From: Planctomycetia bacterium | GTDB lineage: Bacteria > Planctomycetota > UBA1135 > GCA-002686595 | DNA length: 34,970 bases | Reading direction: 5' to 3' | NCBI GenBank assembly: GCA_005789645.1 | Contig: SXXH01000320.1 | Coordinates: forward strand, 1 to 34,970 | Shown here: positions 8,179-18,118 of the stretch, one piece after another | Layout of the letters: the number at the start of each line of letters is the position of its first letter | Numbering within the stretch: the stretch's first letter is position 1 | The notes under the pieces: model-generated | What the model saw: only the letters and a program-made list of their open reading frames with translations | Database searches by the model: none | What the model was told of the DNA's origin: nothing | Program-made: the position numbers and the translations under genes

Positions 8179-11100
8179 TCAGTAGAACTCGACTTCCAAG
8201 CCGCCGCTAAGACCCACGGAGGCAGGGGCGGGCGGGTCGCGGAACAACCATTGGAAGCAGCGCTTCGTCCCGACCATCGAAGGGAGGATCACGAACGGCG
8301 CGCGCGCACCGCCTTGCGCGTCGGTCTGCACCATCGGATCGCGGACAACGCCCTGCGCCACGCACAGGGTGCCGCCATAGAAGGGCGCGAAGTCATTCCG
8401 CGTGGCACCGCTGAAGTACAAGGCCAATCGCCGCGGTACCGCATCCGCCAGCACGAGTCGGAAGTCCTGCACTTGCGACGCTGGGGGGCCGAGGTGGTCG
8501 ATGCGCGGCAGACTGCCGATCGAGGACTGCAACGGAGTGCAGTACGCTTCGATGCGCGGCGGGTCGAACTGCAAGGACTGCGGGGCGGAGGCCACGAGAT
8601 AGTCTTGGCTGACTCGCACATCGAAGGCGCCGCTGGCGACTGCTTCCATGGTCGCGAACGTGGCCTGCTGCACACCCGTCGTTGGATCGGTGGTCACCAT
8701 GCCAGACACGGCGAAACCACCCGTTTCGATCAAGGCGGGTTGGCCGTCGCGGAAGCCCTGCACGTCGAGCACGACCAAGCTTCCGCCTTCCAAGGGGACG
8801 AAATTGGGCAGCACTTGGGCGATCGTGGGCGGCTCGTACACATACGGAGCCGCGTTCGACTGCGCGATCGCGCCATTGAGACCTTGTTGACGCATGTACA
8901 CGTCGACCTGCGTGTCCGCTTGGATGGGCTCGGTGTAGGGCGGAAGCACGAAGTCGACCGTGCCAGAAGCTTGCGTGCCGACGAAGGCACCGGCCACGAC
9001 TTGCCCAGCGACGACGACCTCGACTGGCAGCAAGGGGTCCAGGCCTTCGACATTGGCCAACTCGGGCCCGCCGCCTTTTTGCGGACCGCGACCGAACAAG
9101 GCGAGCGAATTCGTCGGCGGCTTGGAGAGCCAGCCACTGGACAAGAACACTTGACGCGCCGAACCGTTGGGCGGCGACTGGGAGAGGCGCAGGTCGAGCT
9201 GGCCGGATTCCGGGAGGAAGGGGACGACGAGCGAGGCACGCCCCGCGAGCAAGTCGCCCGTGACAGTCGTCGTCAACGTCGTCGCGCCGAAGGACACTTC
9301 CAGCGCCTGATCGGGTTGGAACCCGTACAAGTCGAGCTCCAACTGCGTGCCGCCGGTCTGCCAACCCTCGGACGTCGACAGCGAGGTGATCTCGCTCGGC
9401 AAGTACACGAAGCCATGCGGCAAAAGCGCGGTCTCGGCGCCGAAGGTCAAGAGCAGCGGCACGCTGCCGGAGTTGGCCTGAGGCGGAGCGAGCGTCACGA
9501 TCTTCGTTTGTCCTGCGTGCACGACGAAGTACGCCAACTGCGGCGGAGCTTCGCCAAAGCGCGCGGTGCCGTAACCTGTGCTCGCCAGAAGATCTTGCAC
9601 CTCGACCAGCACGGGAGTCGCGGTGGATCGCGGACCACTGCCGGGCTGAACGGACACGATGCGCGGCACGTCCCAGCGGAAAGCGTTGGGCAGCTCGAGC
9701 GTCGTCGCCGTGCCGGACGGGGTCGAGTACGCGATTCGCGCCGACGCCACGACGTCCGTCGCCGAAGGATTGGACAACGGCGGCACGACTACCGTGGCCG
9801 CATTGGAGACGACGACCGTCGGCAACTGCAGGTCGCCAAGCTCCAAGACCACGCCGCCATCGGGCACGCCAGCGAGTTGGAGCGTCGCGGTCGCTCCAAC
9901 GCTGGAAGGCGCGAAATCCGGCGTCAACGAGACGATCCGCGGCTCGCACGTGTCGGGAACCAGGTTGCCGTTGAGATCGGGTGCAACACCAGCCGCGATG
10001 TCGCAACTATCGATGCGACCATTGCTGTTGCAGTCGGAGGCGTTGCCGGAGGCGAGCTCGGCTGCATCAGGGACGCCGTTGCCGTCGCAATCGGCGAGAG
10101 CGGTTTGTTGGTTGCGCACGACATCGAACGCGTCGAACACCTGTGAAGTCGTTGCCACATCCAGATCTCCATCACCATCCACGTCGCCGAGCGTCACATG
10201 TCCGGTTGTACCGAGCGAGACGATTGCATCGCGGTGGAAGTTGAACGAGCTGGTGCCGCGCCAGACTTCCGTTGCCGTGGATTGAGTCGCGACCACGAAG
10301 TCCAGCCGTCCATCCAGATCCAAGTCCCCCATGGCCACCCAATACGGTTGTGGACCGGTCGGAGAGTGCCCTTGCAAGCTGAACTGCAACGCCCCGTTGT
10401 TGCGCCAGAATTCGACACGGTTGGTGTCGCGTCGTGGCACCAGCAGGTCGAGGTCTCCATCGCCATCGAGGTCCGCGGTGGTGCACTTGATCACGATGCC
10501 GTTCACACCCAATTGGATGGGTGCTGCGACCTGCCCGCTCGCGCTGCCACGAAAGATCGCCAGCCCTGGTCCAATGCCACCCAAGCCACCGGAACCGATG
10601 ACGTCGAGATGCCCGTCGCCATCCAAGTCGGCGATGGTCGCGCCGTAGGTGTCGTCGAAGCCCGAGCTCAAGGTCTGCGTGACGACGAAGCTCCCGTTGG
10701 GCTGCTGCAGGCCGACGCGCAACTTGTCGTCCGTGCCGGTCGAGCCGACGGCGATGTCGAGTCGTCCATCACCATTGAGATCCCCTAGATCGAATCCGCC
10801 GCTGAATGGCGACGAGAGCAGGTTCTCGCGACTGCCCCACGCACCGCCGGCAAGCCGTCGGCGCGCGAGCACCCAACCATCGGCGTCGCTGACGATCAAG
10901 TCGAGGTCGCCGTCGTTGTCCAAGTCGGCTGCGCGCAGCAAGCGCACCCATCCACAATCAAGCGAAGCAGACTCGGTGAACCCGCCCAACCCATCGTTGT
11001 CGTAGACCTTGACCGTGCGGCTGCCCGCGCTGGCAACCGCGCAGTCCAAGTCTCCATCCGAATCGAGATCGGCCAGCACGCTAGACGTGGGATCAAGACC

Positions 11101-11595
11101 GGTGGCGCGACGATCCGGCCAAGACCAGCTCAGTCCCGGTCGGATTGGCACCTCGATCAGGCTCCGCAACGGACCCGGCTCGCGGAGGTCGTTCCATTCC
11201 TCATACCCCCCAGCTTGGAACTGGGCCCAGTTCTCGTTGGTGCCGCCATCAGGCTCGCCGAACGACCAGCCCGTGAAGGTAGTCGGCTCGCCGCTGCTCC
11301 AACGCCACTGGCCCTCCGTGCCGGCATCCGTGTAGCCGATCCACGAGCCGTTCAACTGGCCCGCGAACGTATCCTTCAACCATTGGTTCTCGGCCTCATT
11401 GCGAATCGTCACCAAATGGCCCCCAAAGGTGACAGCCTGCGCCTCGGCCGCGTTCCAACCGCTGGTTCCATAGGTCAGACCAACAACCTTGCCGGACAAG
11501 GGGTTGTCGACCCAGCGCACTTGTTGCGCCGTTCCCATCGTAGTCAAGCCCGCCACGGCCCAGATCATTCCCCATGCTCGTCCGCTCGTACGCAT
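8179..11595 (-). CDS. Large secreted protein: C-type lectin-like domain, FG-GAP/VCBS repeats, TIG/IPT-like repeats, conserved C-terminal domain
   Basis: ATG at 11595 (MRTSGRAWGMIWAVAGLTTMGTAQ). GGHLVTIRNEAENQWL...WIGYTDAGTEGQWRWSSGEPTTFTGWSFGEPDGGTNENWAQF; seven DxDxDGDLD-type repeats; IVSLTPDFAPSSVGATATLQLAG and IVSVQPGSGPRSTATPVLVEV. Confidence 0.88.
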   Translation of the reverse strand: MRTSGRAWGMIWAVAGLTTMGTAQQVRWVDNPLSGKVVGLTYGTSGWNAAEAQAVTFGGHLVTIRNEAENQWLKDTFAGQLNGSWIGYTDAGTEGQWRWSSGEPTTFTGWSFGEPDGGTNENWAQFQAGGYEEWNDLREPGPLRSLIEVPIRPGLSWSWPDRRATGLDPTSSVLADLDSDGDLDCAVASAGSRTVKVYDNDGLGGFTESASLDCGWVRLLRAADLDNDGDLDLIVSDADGWVLARRRLAGGAWGSRENLLSSPFSGGFDLGDLNGDGRLDIAVGSTGTDDKLRVGLQQPNGSFVVTQTLSSGFDDTYGATIADLDGDGHLDVIGSGGLGGIGPGLAIFRGSASGQVAAPIQLGVNGIVIKCTTADLDGDGDLDLLVPRRDTNRVEFWRNNGALQFSLQGHSPTGPQPYWVAMGDLDLDGRLDFVVATQSTATEVWRGTSSFNFHRDAIVSLGTTGHVTLGDVDGDGDLDVATTSQVFDAFDVVRNQQTALADCDGNGVPDAAELASGNASDCNSNGRIDSCDIAAGVAPDLNGNLVPDTCEPRIVSLTPDFAPSSVGATATLQLAGVPDGGVVLELGDLQLPTVVVSNAATVVVPPLSNPSATDVVASARIAYSTPSGTATTLELPNAFRWDVPRIVSVQPGSGPRSTATPVLVEVQDLLASTGYGTARFGEAPPQLAYFVVHAGQTKIVTLAPPQANSGSVPLLLTFGAETALLPHGFVYLPSEITSLSTSEGWQTGGTQLELDLYGFQPDQALEVSFGATTLTTTVTGDLLAGRASLVVPFLPESGQLDLRLSQSPPNGSARQVFLSSGWLSKPPTNSLALFGRGPQKGGGPELANVEGLDPLLPVEVVVAGQVVAGAFVGTQASGTVDFVLPPYTEPIQADTQVDVYMRQQGLNGAIAQSNAAPYVYEPPTIAQVLPNFVPLEGGSLVVLDVQGFRDGQPALIETGGFAVSGMVTTDPTTGVQQATFATMEAVASGAFDVRVSQDYLVASAPQSLQFDPPRIEAYCTPLQSSIGSLPRIDHLGPPASQVQDFRLVLADAVPRRLALYFSGATRNDFAPFYGGTLCVAQGVVRDPMVQTDAQGGARAPFVILPSMVGTKRCFQWLFRDPPAPASVGLSGGLEVEFY

Positions 11596-11723
11596 CAGCC
11601 TTGCTCCTCGTCCCGGTTGGTCGACGGTGGACCATCCGCCGTCGCTGCATTGGAAAGTGCCCGACTCGACGATTCGTGACGGAGAAGACGGCAGAGCCCG
11701 TCGTCGGAGCCCGGCGACGAAGC

Positions 11724-13817
11724 TCAGCGGTCGAGATCGTCGATGGACACGCCCAGCTCGTCGAAGCGCGCCAAGGCGTGCAGGAAGTGGGCGGTGATCC
11801 AGAACACGGTCCAGCCCTCGCTGTAGCCGCCGCGCATGCGCTCGACCTGCGACATGTCGCCGGCTTGGGCGAAGTTCGTGTGCTGGATCTGCTCGCCGGC
11901 GCTGCCGGTCTCGTCCAAGAGCTGTCCGCAAGTGCGGTACATCGACTTGGCGAGATCCTGCAACTCCGGCCGGCCGAGCAAGGCGCCCATGCGCCAGATC
12001 TCGGGGGTGTACAGCACGCCATACACATCGAGATGCTGGTTCTGCGCGGACACGACGGTCCAGCCGCGCGAGCGGAAGCCGTGATCGGCCAGACGGCCGG
12101 GAGGCAAGGTCACATCCCAAGTCATCGTCCACGACAAGACGGCATCCATGGCGTGCGAGGCGCGCTCCAGCCACAGTCGCGCTTGGGCGTCGTCGCCGCG
12201 CGCGAGCTCGTGGTCGTAGGCGGCGAGGAAGGCCTGGAACGCCGCCCATGCACCTTCCTTGTCCTCGCAGCGCGCATCGAGCGTGCCGCCCCAGTACGGC
12301 TCGGCCGCACCGATGTGTCGCTGCGCGGCCTCCGTGGCGACGCGCATGGCGGCCTTGGCATGACGCTCGTCGCCGAACAAACGCGCGGATCGCAAGAGTG
12401 GCGCGACGAGGAAGCACTCGGCCGTCGAAGGTGCGCGCCAGCCGGGCTCGAGCAGACGCTCGGCTTGCAAGTTGGCCGCGCGCACGACGAACACTTCCCA
12501 CTTCTTGGCGTTCATGCCCTTGGCGCGTGCCGCTTCGATGGCGCGCGTGAACGACTCGAGAGCCTGCCCCTGCGACACCGGATCGCGCTCGCTCCAAGCG
12601 CCGGACTCCACATGCAGGTGCTGCGCGAAACCCCACGCGTCGAAGGGCGCGCCACTCAAGGTGTCGAGGGCCTTGACAGCCGTGCCGCGCGCGTCAGGCC
12701 AGTCGACCTTGCCTTCGAGCTGCAACAAGGCCCACGGCACGGCCTCGGCTTGCCCGGCCCAACCGACGACGTAGTGCGTGCCCTCGACGAAGTCGGGGTA
12801 CATCTCGAAGCCCGCGTGGCCTTGGCCCTCGCGCCAACGCGAGCGCGCGAAGGCGAGCTTCGAGGCGACGATGTCCCGCGCCCTTGGCAAGGCGCCGCGC
12901 TCGAAGGGTGCCGCGCGACGCAAGTTGGTGGCGAGCGGCACGCGGAAGCCATGGGCGGGCGCCGGCGATCGAGCCAACTCCAACGCGTAGTGCTTCTCGA
13001 CCACCGCGCCAGGCGCGAGATCCAGCCACGCCTCGTCGTAGGCCATGAACTCGCCCTGACGCGCCTTGACCACGGCGTTGCGGCCGTTCGCGGCGCATGG
13101 ACCCGACAACAACGCCAGCTCGGCCTTGTCGGCGAAGGACTCCACGCCCAACGACCACCACTGGTCGCGGCGATGAGCACCCGGCACCGGCGCAGGAGAG
13201 GCGTGCAGGGCCAGGACGCTCGTCCCCCACTCGACGCACGCGAAGGGCAACGGGTAGCGATGCTCCTCGAAGAACGACCGTTCTCCCGCGCGACCCGTCT
13301 GCACGACGGTTGCGGCGCGGATGTGCGTGGAGCGATCGGCTGGATCGACGCCGCTTGTGCGCGCGCCGCTCGGGTTCCCGTGGAACGAGATCCCCGGCAA
13401 GAACGGCAAGGCATCCGGCGCATCAAGGGCTTGCCACCTGACTGTCAAGGTGACTTGACGCAGAGGCTCGGCGCCACGCCATTCGAAGCGCCGGCGCACC
13501 TCCAACAAGCCGCCCTGCTCGCGGTACGCGTCGCGCACCGCCAACTCGCCACCCCCAAGCGCCATGGACCCGCGCAATACGGTCCAACCGCCGACCAGCT
13601 CGCTCTTGGCAGGTGCGGCATGATGCCACTCCGCGGGCCAACCGTTGCTCCAACCAAGTCCGACCGTCCACAGCCCCTCGGCGGGTGTGGCGGCGCGAAC
13701 CACATCGCCGTCGACGAGCTCGACTCTGCGCAAGTCGACCACGCGCCAAGCAGCCTGGGACAAGGCCGGAGCAACCAGACAAGCAGCGAGCAGAGCCTGC
13801 GCGAGCGAGATGAACAT
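11724..13817 (-). CDS. Secreted protein of unknown function, 697 aa; possible alpha/alpha-toroid (six-hairpin glycosidase-like) fold
   Basis: In-frame ATG at 13817 gives MFISLAQALLAACLVAPALSQAAW signal peptide; Trp/His/Asp-rich C-terminal helical region (QNQHLDVYGVLYTPEIWRMGALLG...). Confidence 0.8.
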   Translation of the reverse strand: MFISLAQALLAACLVAPALSQAAWRVVDLRRVELVDGDVVRAATPAEGLWTVGLGWSNGWPAEWHHAAPAKSELVGGWTVLRGSMALGGGELAVRDAYREQGGLLEVRRRFEWRGAEPLRQVTLTVRWQALDAPDALPFLPGISFHGNPSGARTSGVDPADRSTHIRAATVVQTGRAGERSFFEEHRYPLPFACVEWGTSVLALHASPAPVPGAHRRDQWWSLGVESFADKAELALLSGPCAANGRNAVVKARQGEFMAYDEAWLDLAPGAVVEKHYALELARSPAPAHGFRVPLATNLRRAAPFERGALPRARDIVASKLAFARSRWREGQGHAGFEMYPDFVEGTHYVVGWAGQAEAVPWALLQLEGKVDWPDARGTAVKALDTLSGAPFDAWGFAQHLHVESGAWSERDPVSQGQALESFTRAIEAARAKGMNAKKWEVFVVRAANLQAERLLEPGWRAPSTAECFLVAPLLRSARLFGDERHAKAAMRVATEAAQRHIGAAEPYWGGTLDARCEDKEGAWAAFQAFLAAYDHELARGDDAQARLWLERASHAMDAVLSWTMTWDVTLPPGRLADHGFRSRGWTVVSAQNQHLDVYGVLYTPEIWRMGALLGRPELQDLAKSMYRTCGQLLDETGSAGEQIQHTNFAQAGDMSQVERMRGGYSEGWTVFWITAHFLHALARFDELGVSIDDLDR

Positions 13818-13956
13818 GCGCACAAGATGCCTGTCCCAAGCCGAGCTGTCACGCCGTGCCGCGAGGACTTGCCGAGCCACAGGCGGCAAGGCCTCGTGCT
13901 CGCGCCGACAGCCCGCCGACCACCCCTTGTTTCCCAGGCATGCCGATCGGACGGCC

Positions 13957-15807
13957 TCAAAGCGGCTTCAACACGGGCTCCGCGAGCTTGTGCACCTTGG
14001 GACGCAGCGTGTCGCAGGGAACCACTTGCGTGGCGCTTCCCAAGTGCAACTCTGCGTCTCCAACCCACACCCTAGCCCCGGGCGGGACGCAGGGGACTGC
14101 TTGCGGTGTGTCGTCCAGTGCGCGGAGGTAGTGCCGCCAGGACAGCGCGATCGCGCCATGCTGAGTGACGACGCTCACCCACGCTCTGCGTGCATGCCTG
14201 CCGTTGTTGGGCGCGATGGCGACCATGACCTTGCTCGATGGCAAGTTGACGGGTGGAGGCAAACGTCCTTCTGCTCCGTCGACCTCGAACAAGGCGCACA
14301 GCCGTTGACCCTCGTCGTCGGGCGTGCTGTACGCATACACCACATGAGGTCCTGGCAGCCGATACGGCACGATTAGACTTGCCACACCGTCACTCGAGGA
14401 TGTTTGTCCTGTGGTGACCCCGTCATGCCGCGTGACATCTTCCACTGCCGGTGCGGGCTCCAGCCGCTGCATCCAAATGGCCTCCACCTTGCGCCCGGGA
14501 AAGAAGGTGTCCGGATCAAAGCTGATTGTGCGCCCTTCGCGCACCGTGCTGTCGATCTCCAGCAGGCCCGAGACATTCTCGTGCAGGGTGTATCGCCTTT
14601 GCTCCACGCTCCAAGAGGGCTCGTAGTCTCGGTCTACCTTGGTCTTGTTCCGAACCGCAGGACGCGAGAGCTCGACATCCCACGTGCAAGTGAGCTGGAT
14701 GGAGTGCAATGGACTCGCGGTCCCCGGCCCATGCGGCTCGAGTCCGGCGATGACGAATTGCCCGTCAGCATCGCAGGGCAACCTGCTGGCACTGGCTGCA
14801 TGGCTCCTCACATCCAAGAGTGGTCGCAGGGCATCGATGCGCACATCCGGCGGCAGGTGCTCGGCGGGAATGAACGGCTTGCCCTCGTGATCCACCAACC
14901 TCGCTCGCACCTTCAAGATGTTGCCGTTGGGCTCGATCAAGCCGAGATCGAGATCTTGACCCTCCACGAGTTCGAACGCGCGGCCAGCGAGGATGATGCG
15001 GCCGTCGGAGCGATGCTGCGCCTGCAACTGGCGTTCACCCGCGGAAATCCAGGGGAGATGGAAGGAACCATCTGGCGCCAGAGCGATGGAGCCTTCACTG
15101 CTTCGTGTGGAGAAGCCGGTCCGCTGCGTCAACGGACTCGTGTACTTCGTCGAGATGGAGAGCCGCACCTCGATGTCGCCCGGCGCGATGCCTGCGAAGA
15201 GCACACGCCCACGCAAGCTGCCTGCGCTGCGCGCTGGCACCACGACCTCAGTTATGCGGCCGGCCTCCACATCAATCAAACCTGACACGAGCGGCCCGAA
15301 CTGCGGTGGCAGGACACGGCCGTCCTGGGTGAAGGTCGGTTCCGCCTCGATGTTCTTGGGTATGACTTGCAAGGCATGCCCCGAGACAGGCCTCCAGCGA
15401 TAGCTGCCGGGGCCAAGGCCCAACCATAGCCACTCGCCGCGTTCAACGTCGAGACTAGCGACCGGTGGCGCCTCGTTCCGTGTCTGAATTCGCGACGATC
15501 CCATCGGATGCAACTCGAGCCTCAGGCCAGCGAGTTGTTCGGGCGTGGCTTGCAAACGCAGCAAGATCCCGCCGGTGGGCTTGCCGCCAATCGAAGCGCG
15601 TGCTTGCTCGATCGACTGCACGGAATCGAGAACCGTTTCCAAGGGCGGAACAGCCAACTGCACCATCTCATCGGCTGCGGACGATGCAGCTTCGCCTTCC
15701 ATCGCCGCCTGTGGTCCACGTCGAGATTGCGACCTAGAGAACAGCAGGATGATGGCCACCACGAGCACCACGAGCATGCTCGCGCGTTTGAGGTGCTCGA
15801 GCTTCAC
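13957..15807 (-). CDS. Membrane-anchored protein of unknown function with carboxypeptidase-regulatory-like beta domains
   Basis: GTG start at 15807 overlaps the upstream TAG stop as TAGTG. N-terminus MKLEHLKRASMLVVLVVAIILLFSRSQ (one TM helix); beta-rich segments such as GRVLFAGIAPGDIEVRL and VRARLVDHEGKPFIPAEHLP. Confidence 0.72.
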   Translation of the reverse strand: MKLEHLKRASMLVVLVVAIILLFSRSQSRRGPQAAMEGEAASSAADEMVQLAVPPLETVLDSVQSIEQARASIGGKPTGGILLRLQATPEQLAGLRLELHPMGSSRIQTRNEAPPVASLDVERGEWLWLGLGPGSYRWRPVSGHALQVIPKNIEAEPTFTQDGRVLPPQFGPLVSGLIDVEAGRITEVVVPARSAGSLRGRVLFAGIAPGDIEVRLSISTKYTSPLTQRTGFSTRSSEGSIALAPDGSFHLPWISAGERQLQAQHRSDGRIILAGRAFELVEGQDLDLGLIEPNGNILKVRARLVDHEGKPFIPAEHLPPDVRIDALRPLLDVRSHAASASRLPCDADGQFVIAGLEPHGPGTASPLHSIQLTCTWDVELSRPAVRNKTKVDRDYEPSWSVEQRRYTLHENVSGLLEIDSTVREGRTISFDPDTFFPGRKVEAIWMQRLEPAPAVEDVTRHDGVTTGQTSSSDGVASLIVPYRLPGPHVVYAYSTPDDEGQRLCALFEVDGAEGRLPPPVNLPSSKVMVAIAPNNGRHARRAWVSVVTQHGAIALSWRHYLRALDDTPQAVPCVPPGARVWVGDAELHLGSATQVVPCDTLRPKVHKLAEPVLKPL

Positions 15808-16505
15808 TACTGCAACCCGCCTTCGAACCACATGACTTCATGCATGCGGCCTTCGACCTTCAACTCGGCTAGCGATACACCACCGGAGGTGCCCACCATG
15901 GACTCGAGCATGGATGTGCGATACGTCTCAAAGGCGCTGAGTTCCCTCATGCGCGGAGCCAACTGTCCAGTCTCGTTGATCGAATGCCAACCCAAGGTGC
16001 CCTGCAGGAACTGCCACCACTGGTTCGGGACCGGCGGCACAGGGTCGACATTGACGGCGATCACCAACTTCCGGTCGTCGCCGAAGAAGGCAGGAGCACG
16101 GAACACCAAGTTGGAACGAAACTGGGCGTCGCCGGTGCCCCGCAGCTTGATACCGCCAAACACACGTCCTTCGGCGCCACAACTCACCTCTCCACGATCA
16201 GAGTCTTCTGGGTGGTCCTTCACCCAGACATAGCTGTTCACCAAGTACTCGTCGCGGCCGGAAGGAAGCACGTTGCAGCTGCCGTAGAGCACGCCGCCCG
16301 AAAGCGACTCGCCTTTCAATTCGAAGCCCTTCCCTGACTGGTAGCCGACGAAGTAGCTGAAGGCTCCGCTTTCGCGGATCTTGCGTTCACTACCGTGGCA
16401 CTCCGGATCATTCCATTCCCAATGACCGGCAAAGGTCGACGGAGCGAGCAGATTCATGCCAAGAGCGACGAGAATTGCAACTAGGCCGAGTGTCAGGGGG
16501 CGCAT
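15807..16505 (-). CDS. Secreted protein of unknown function, 232 aa
   Basis: MRPLTLGLVAILVALGMNLLAPSTFAGHWEWNDPECHGSERKIRESGAF...; signal peptide followed by a soluble domain. Confidence 0.75.
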   Translation of the reverse strand: MRPLTLGLVAILVALGMNLLAPSTFAGHWEWNDPECHGSERKIRESGAFSYFVGYQSGKGFELKGESLSGGVLYGSCNVLPSGRDEYLVNSYVWVKDHPEDSDRGEVSCGAEGRVFGGIKLRGTGDAQFRSNLVFRAPAFFGDDRKLVIAVNVDPVPPVPNQWWQFLQGTLGWHSINETGQLAPRMRELSAFETYRTSMLESMVGTSGGVSLAELKVEGRMHEVMWFEGGLQ

Positions 16506-16652
16506 GCAGGATGCTCCGTAGGCAAGAGGTGGAGTGAGAGCGAAGCCGAAAAGCTTGAAGACAAGATCTACGCCACACCGGCTCCAGCGCCAGCATCCCG
16601 CAAGTTCCGCATGCCCTGCAGCGCGCGGAACCTCCGTGTGCCGACTTTGCCG

Positions 16653-16682
16653 AGGCTAGGCGCTCAGGGAACAACCTGTCAA
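16653..16682 (-). promoter_or_regulatory. Possible sigma-70-like promoter upstream of the 16505 minus-strand gene
   Basis: Minus strand TTGACA (16682-16677), 18-nt spacer, TAGCCT (16658-16653). Confidence 0.35.
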
Positions 16683-16744
16683 GTCGACTGTACGGGATTC
16701 CCGTGCGCGGCACAGAGGGGGCGCCTGCTCCACCTGTGTGCCAC

Positions 16745-17629
16745 TCAGTCGCGGCGCACCGCAGCGAGGATGGCGCGCGTCGCGTAGCTCTTGTTGAGGG
16801 TGTAGAAGTGCAGACCTGGCGCGCCACCCTCGAGCAGCTTGCGGCACTGGCGGATCGCGTGTTCGATGCCGGTCGCCATGACGAGACCCGCGTCGTCCTT
16901 CACTCGCTCCATGCGCGCGGCGAGATCCGGCGGGATGGAGGCGCCGCACAGCTGCGTGAAGCGCTGCACTTGCGCGACGTTCGTGATCGGCATGATGCCT
17001 GGGATCACGGGCACCTTGACGCCGGCCGCGCGCAGGCGCGCCACATGCGCGAAGTAGACCTCGGGATCGAAGAACAACTGCGTGACGAGGAACTGGGCAC
17101 CGTTCTCGACCTTCTTGACGGTCCAAGCGAGGTCATCGTCGCGGTGCTTCGACTCGACATGCCCCTCGGGATACGAAGCACCGCCGACCGACAGGTGCGC
17201 GCGGGGCGCGAGGTGCGCGATCAAGTCGGTGGCGTGCGCGAAGCCATCGGCGGGCGCGACGAAGCTTGCTGGCGTCGAACCATCGGCTTCCTTGGGCGGA
17301 TCGCCACGCAAGGCGAGGATGTTGCGCACGCCCGCGTCCACCAGGCGGTCGACGATGCCGTCGATCTCGGCGCGCGACGAACCGACGCAGGTCAGATGCG
17401 CCATCGTGTTGATGCGCAGCTCGCTCTGGAGCTTGGCGACGATGCCGATGGTGCGCTCGCGCGTCGTGCCGCCGGCGCCGTAGGTGACCGACACGAAGTC
17501 GGGCTTCCAGACCTCCTGCAGATCGGCCACGGTCGCCAGCAACTGGCGCGCACCCTCGTCGGTCTTGGGCGGGAAGAACTCGAAGCTGAACACCGGCCAA
17601 CCGCGGCCGTGCAGATCGCGCACCTTCAT
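16745..17629 (-). CDS. metF: Methylenetetrahydrofolate reductase
   Basis: VFSFEFFPPKTDEG, VSVTYGAGGTTRERT, HLTCVGSSRAEID, NILALRGDPP, GAQFLVTQLFFDPEVY, VPVIPGIMPITN: MetF motifs throughout. Confidence 0.95.
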   Translation of the reverse strand: MKVRDLHGRGWPVFSFEFFPPKTDEGARQLLATVADLQEVWKPDFVSVTYGAGGTTRERTIGIVAKLQSELRINTMAHLTCVGSSRAEIDGIVDRLVDAGVRNILALRGDPPKEADGSTPASFVAPADGFAHATDLIAHLAPRAHLSVGGASYPEGHVESKHRDDDLAWTVKKVENGAQFLVTQLFFDPEVYFAHVARLRAAGVKVPVIPGIMPITNVAQVQRFTQLCGASIPPDLAARMERVKDDAGLVMATGIEHAIRQCRKLLEGGAPGLHFYTLNKSYATRAILAAVRRD

Positions 17630-18045
17630 GCTGGCTGCTCCAGCAAGACCTCGAGCTTGGCGCGATGCTCGGCGCGCAAGGGAATGCTCTTCATGGCGCG
17701 CAGATCGGTGCACACGGTCGTCATGCGCGCATCGACGAGCACCTCGTCGTCGCGACGAAACACGTAGCGCAGCTCGATCGAGGAACGTCCAAGTCGCGTG
17801 CAAGTCACCTTGACGACAGGACGGTCGCCAAAGCGCAGCGGCGCGCGGAAGTCCACTTCGGCGTGGACCAGCGGGAAGCCCACGCGCTCTTCGAGCAGCA
17901 ACTTGTCGTAGCGCACGCCGATGTGGCGGTCCCAAAGCTCTTCGTACACCTCGTGGATGTAGTCGTAGATGCGCGGGTAGTACGCGATCCCGGCCGGGTC
18001 GACGTGGCCGAAGCGGACTTGGATGATCGTGGTGAAGGAGCTCAC
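17626..18045 (-). CDS. YbgC/4-hydroxybenzoyl-CoA thioesterase family acyl-CoA thioesterase
   Basis: GTG start at 18045; VSSFTTIIQVRFGHVDPAGIAYYPRIYDYIHEVYEELW (hot-dog active-site D in FGHVDPAGIAYYPR). Stop overlaps the metF start (ATGA). Confidence 0.88.
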   Translation of the reverse strand: MSSFTTIIQVRFGHVDPAGIAYYPRIYDYIHEVYEELWDRHIGVRYDKLLLEERVGFPLVHAEVDFRAPLRFGDRPVVKVTCTRLGRSSIELRYVFRRDDEVLVDARMTTVCTDLRAMKSIPLRAEHRAKLEVLLEQPA

Positions 18046-18118
18046 GGGAGGCGCCCCTCGGCGCGAGCACCAGTGTGGAGTCCAAGGCGCCGCTTGGGTA
18101 GTGTGCGCGGCGAGTCGC

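Noticed and set aside
8002-10146. 714-aa plus-strand ORF
   Set aside because: Antisense to the lectin/FG-GAP gene; composition skewed to R, G, A, H without recognisable motifs.
11574-14075. 833-aa plus-strand ORF
   Set aside because: Antisense to the secreted 697-aa protein; no signal peptide or family motif.
16692-16704. ACGGGA-t-TCCCGT palindrome upstream of the 16505 gene
   Set aside because: Short and one-base loop; cannot be separated from chance without comparison to relatives.
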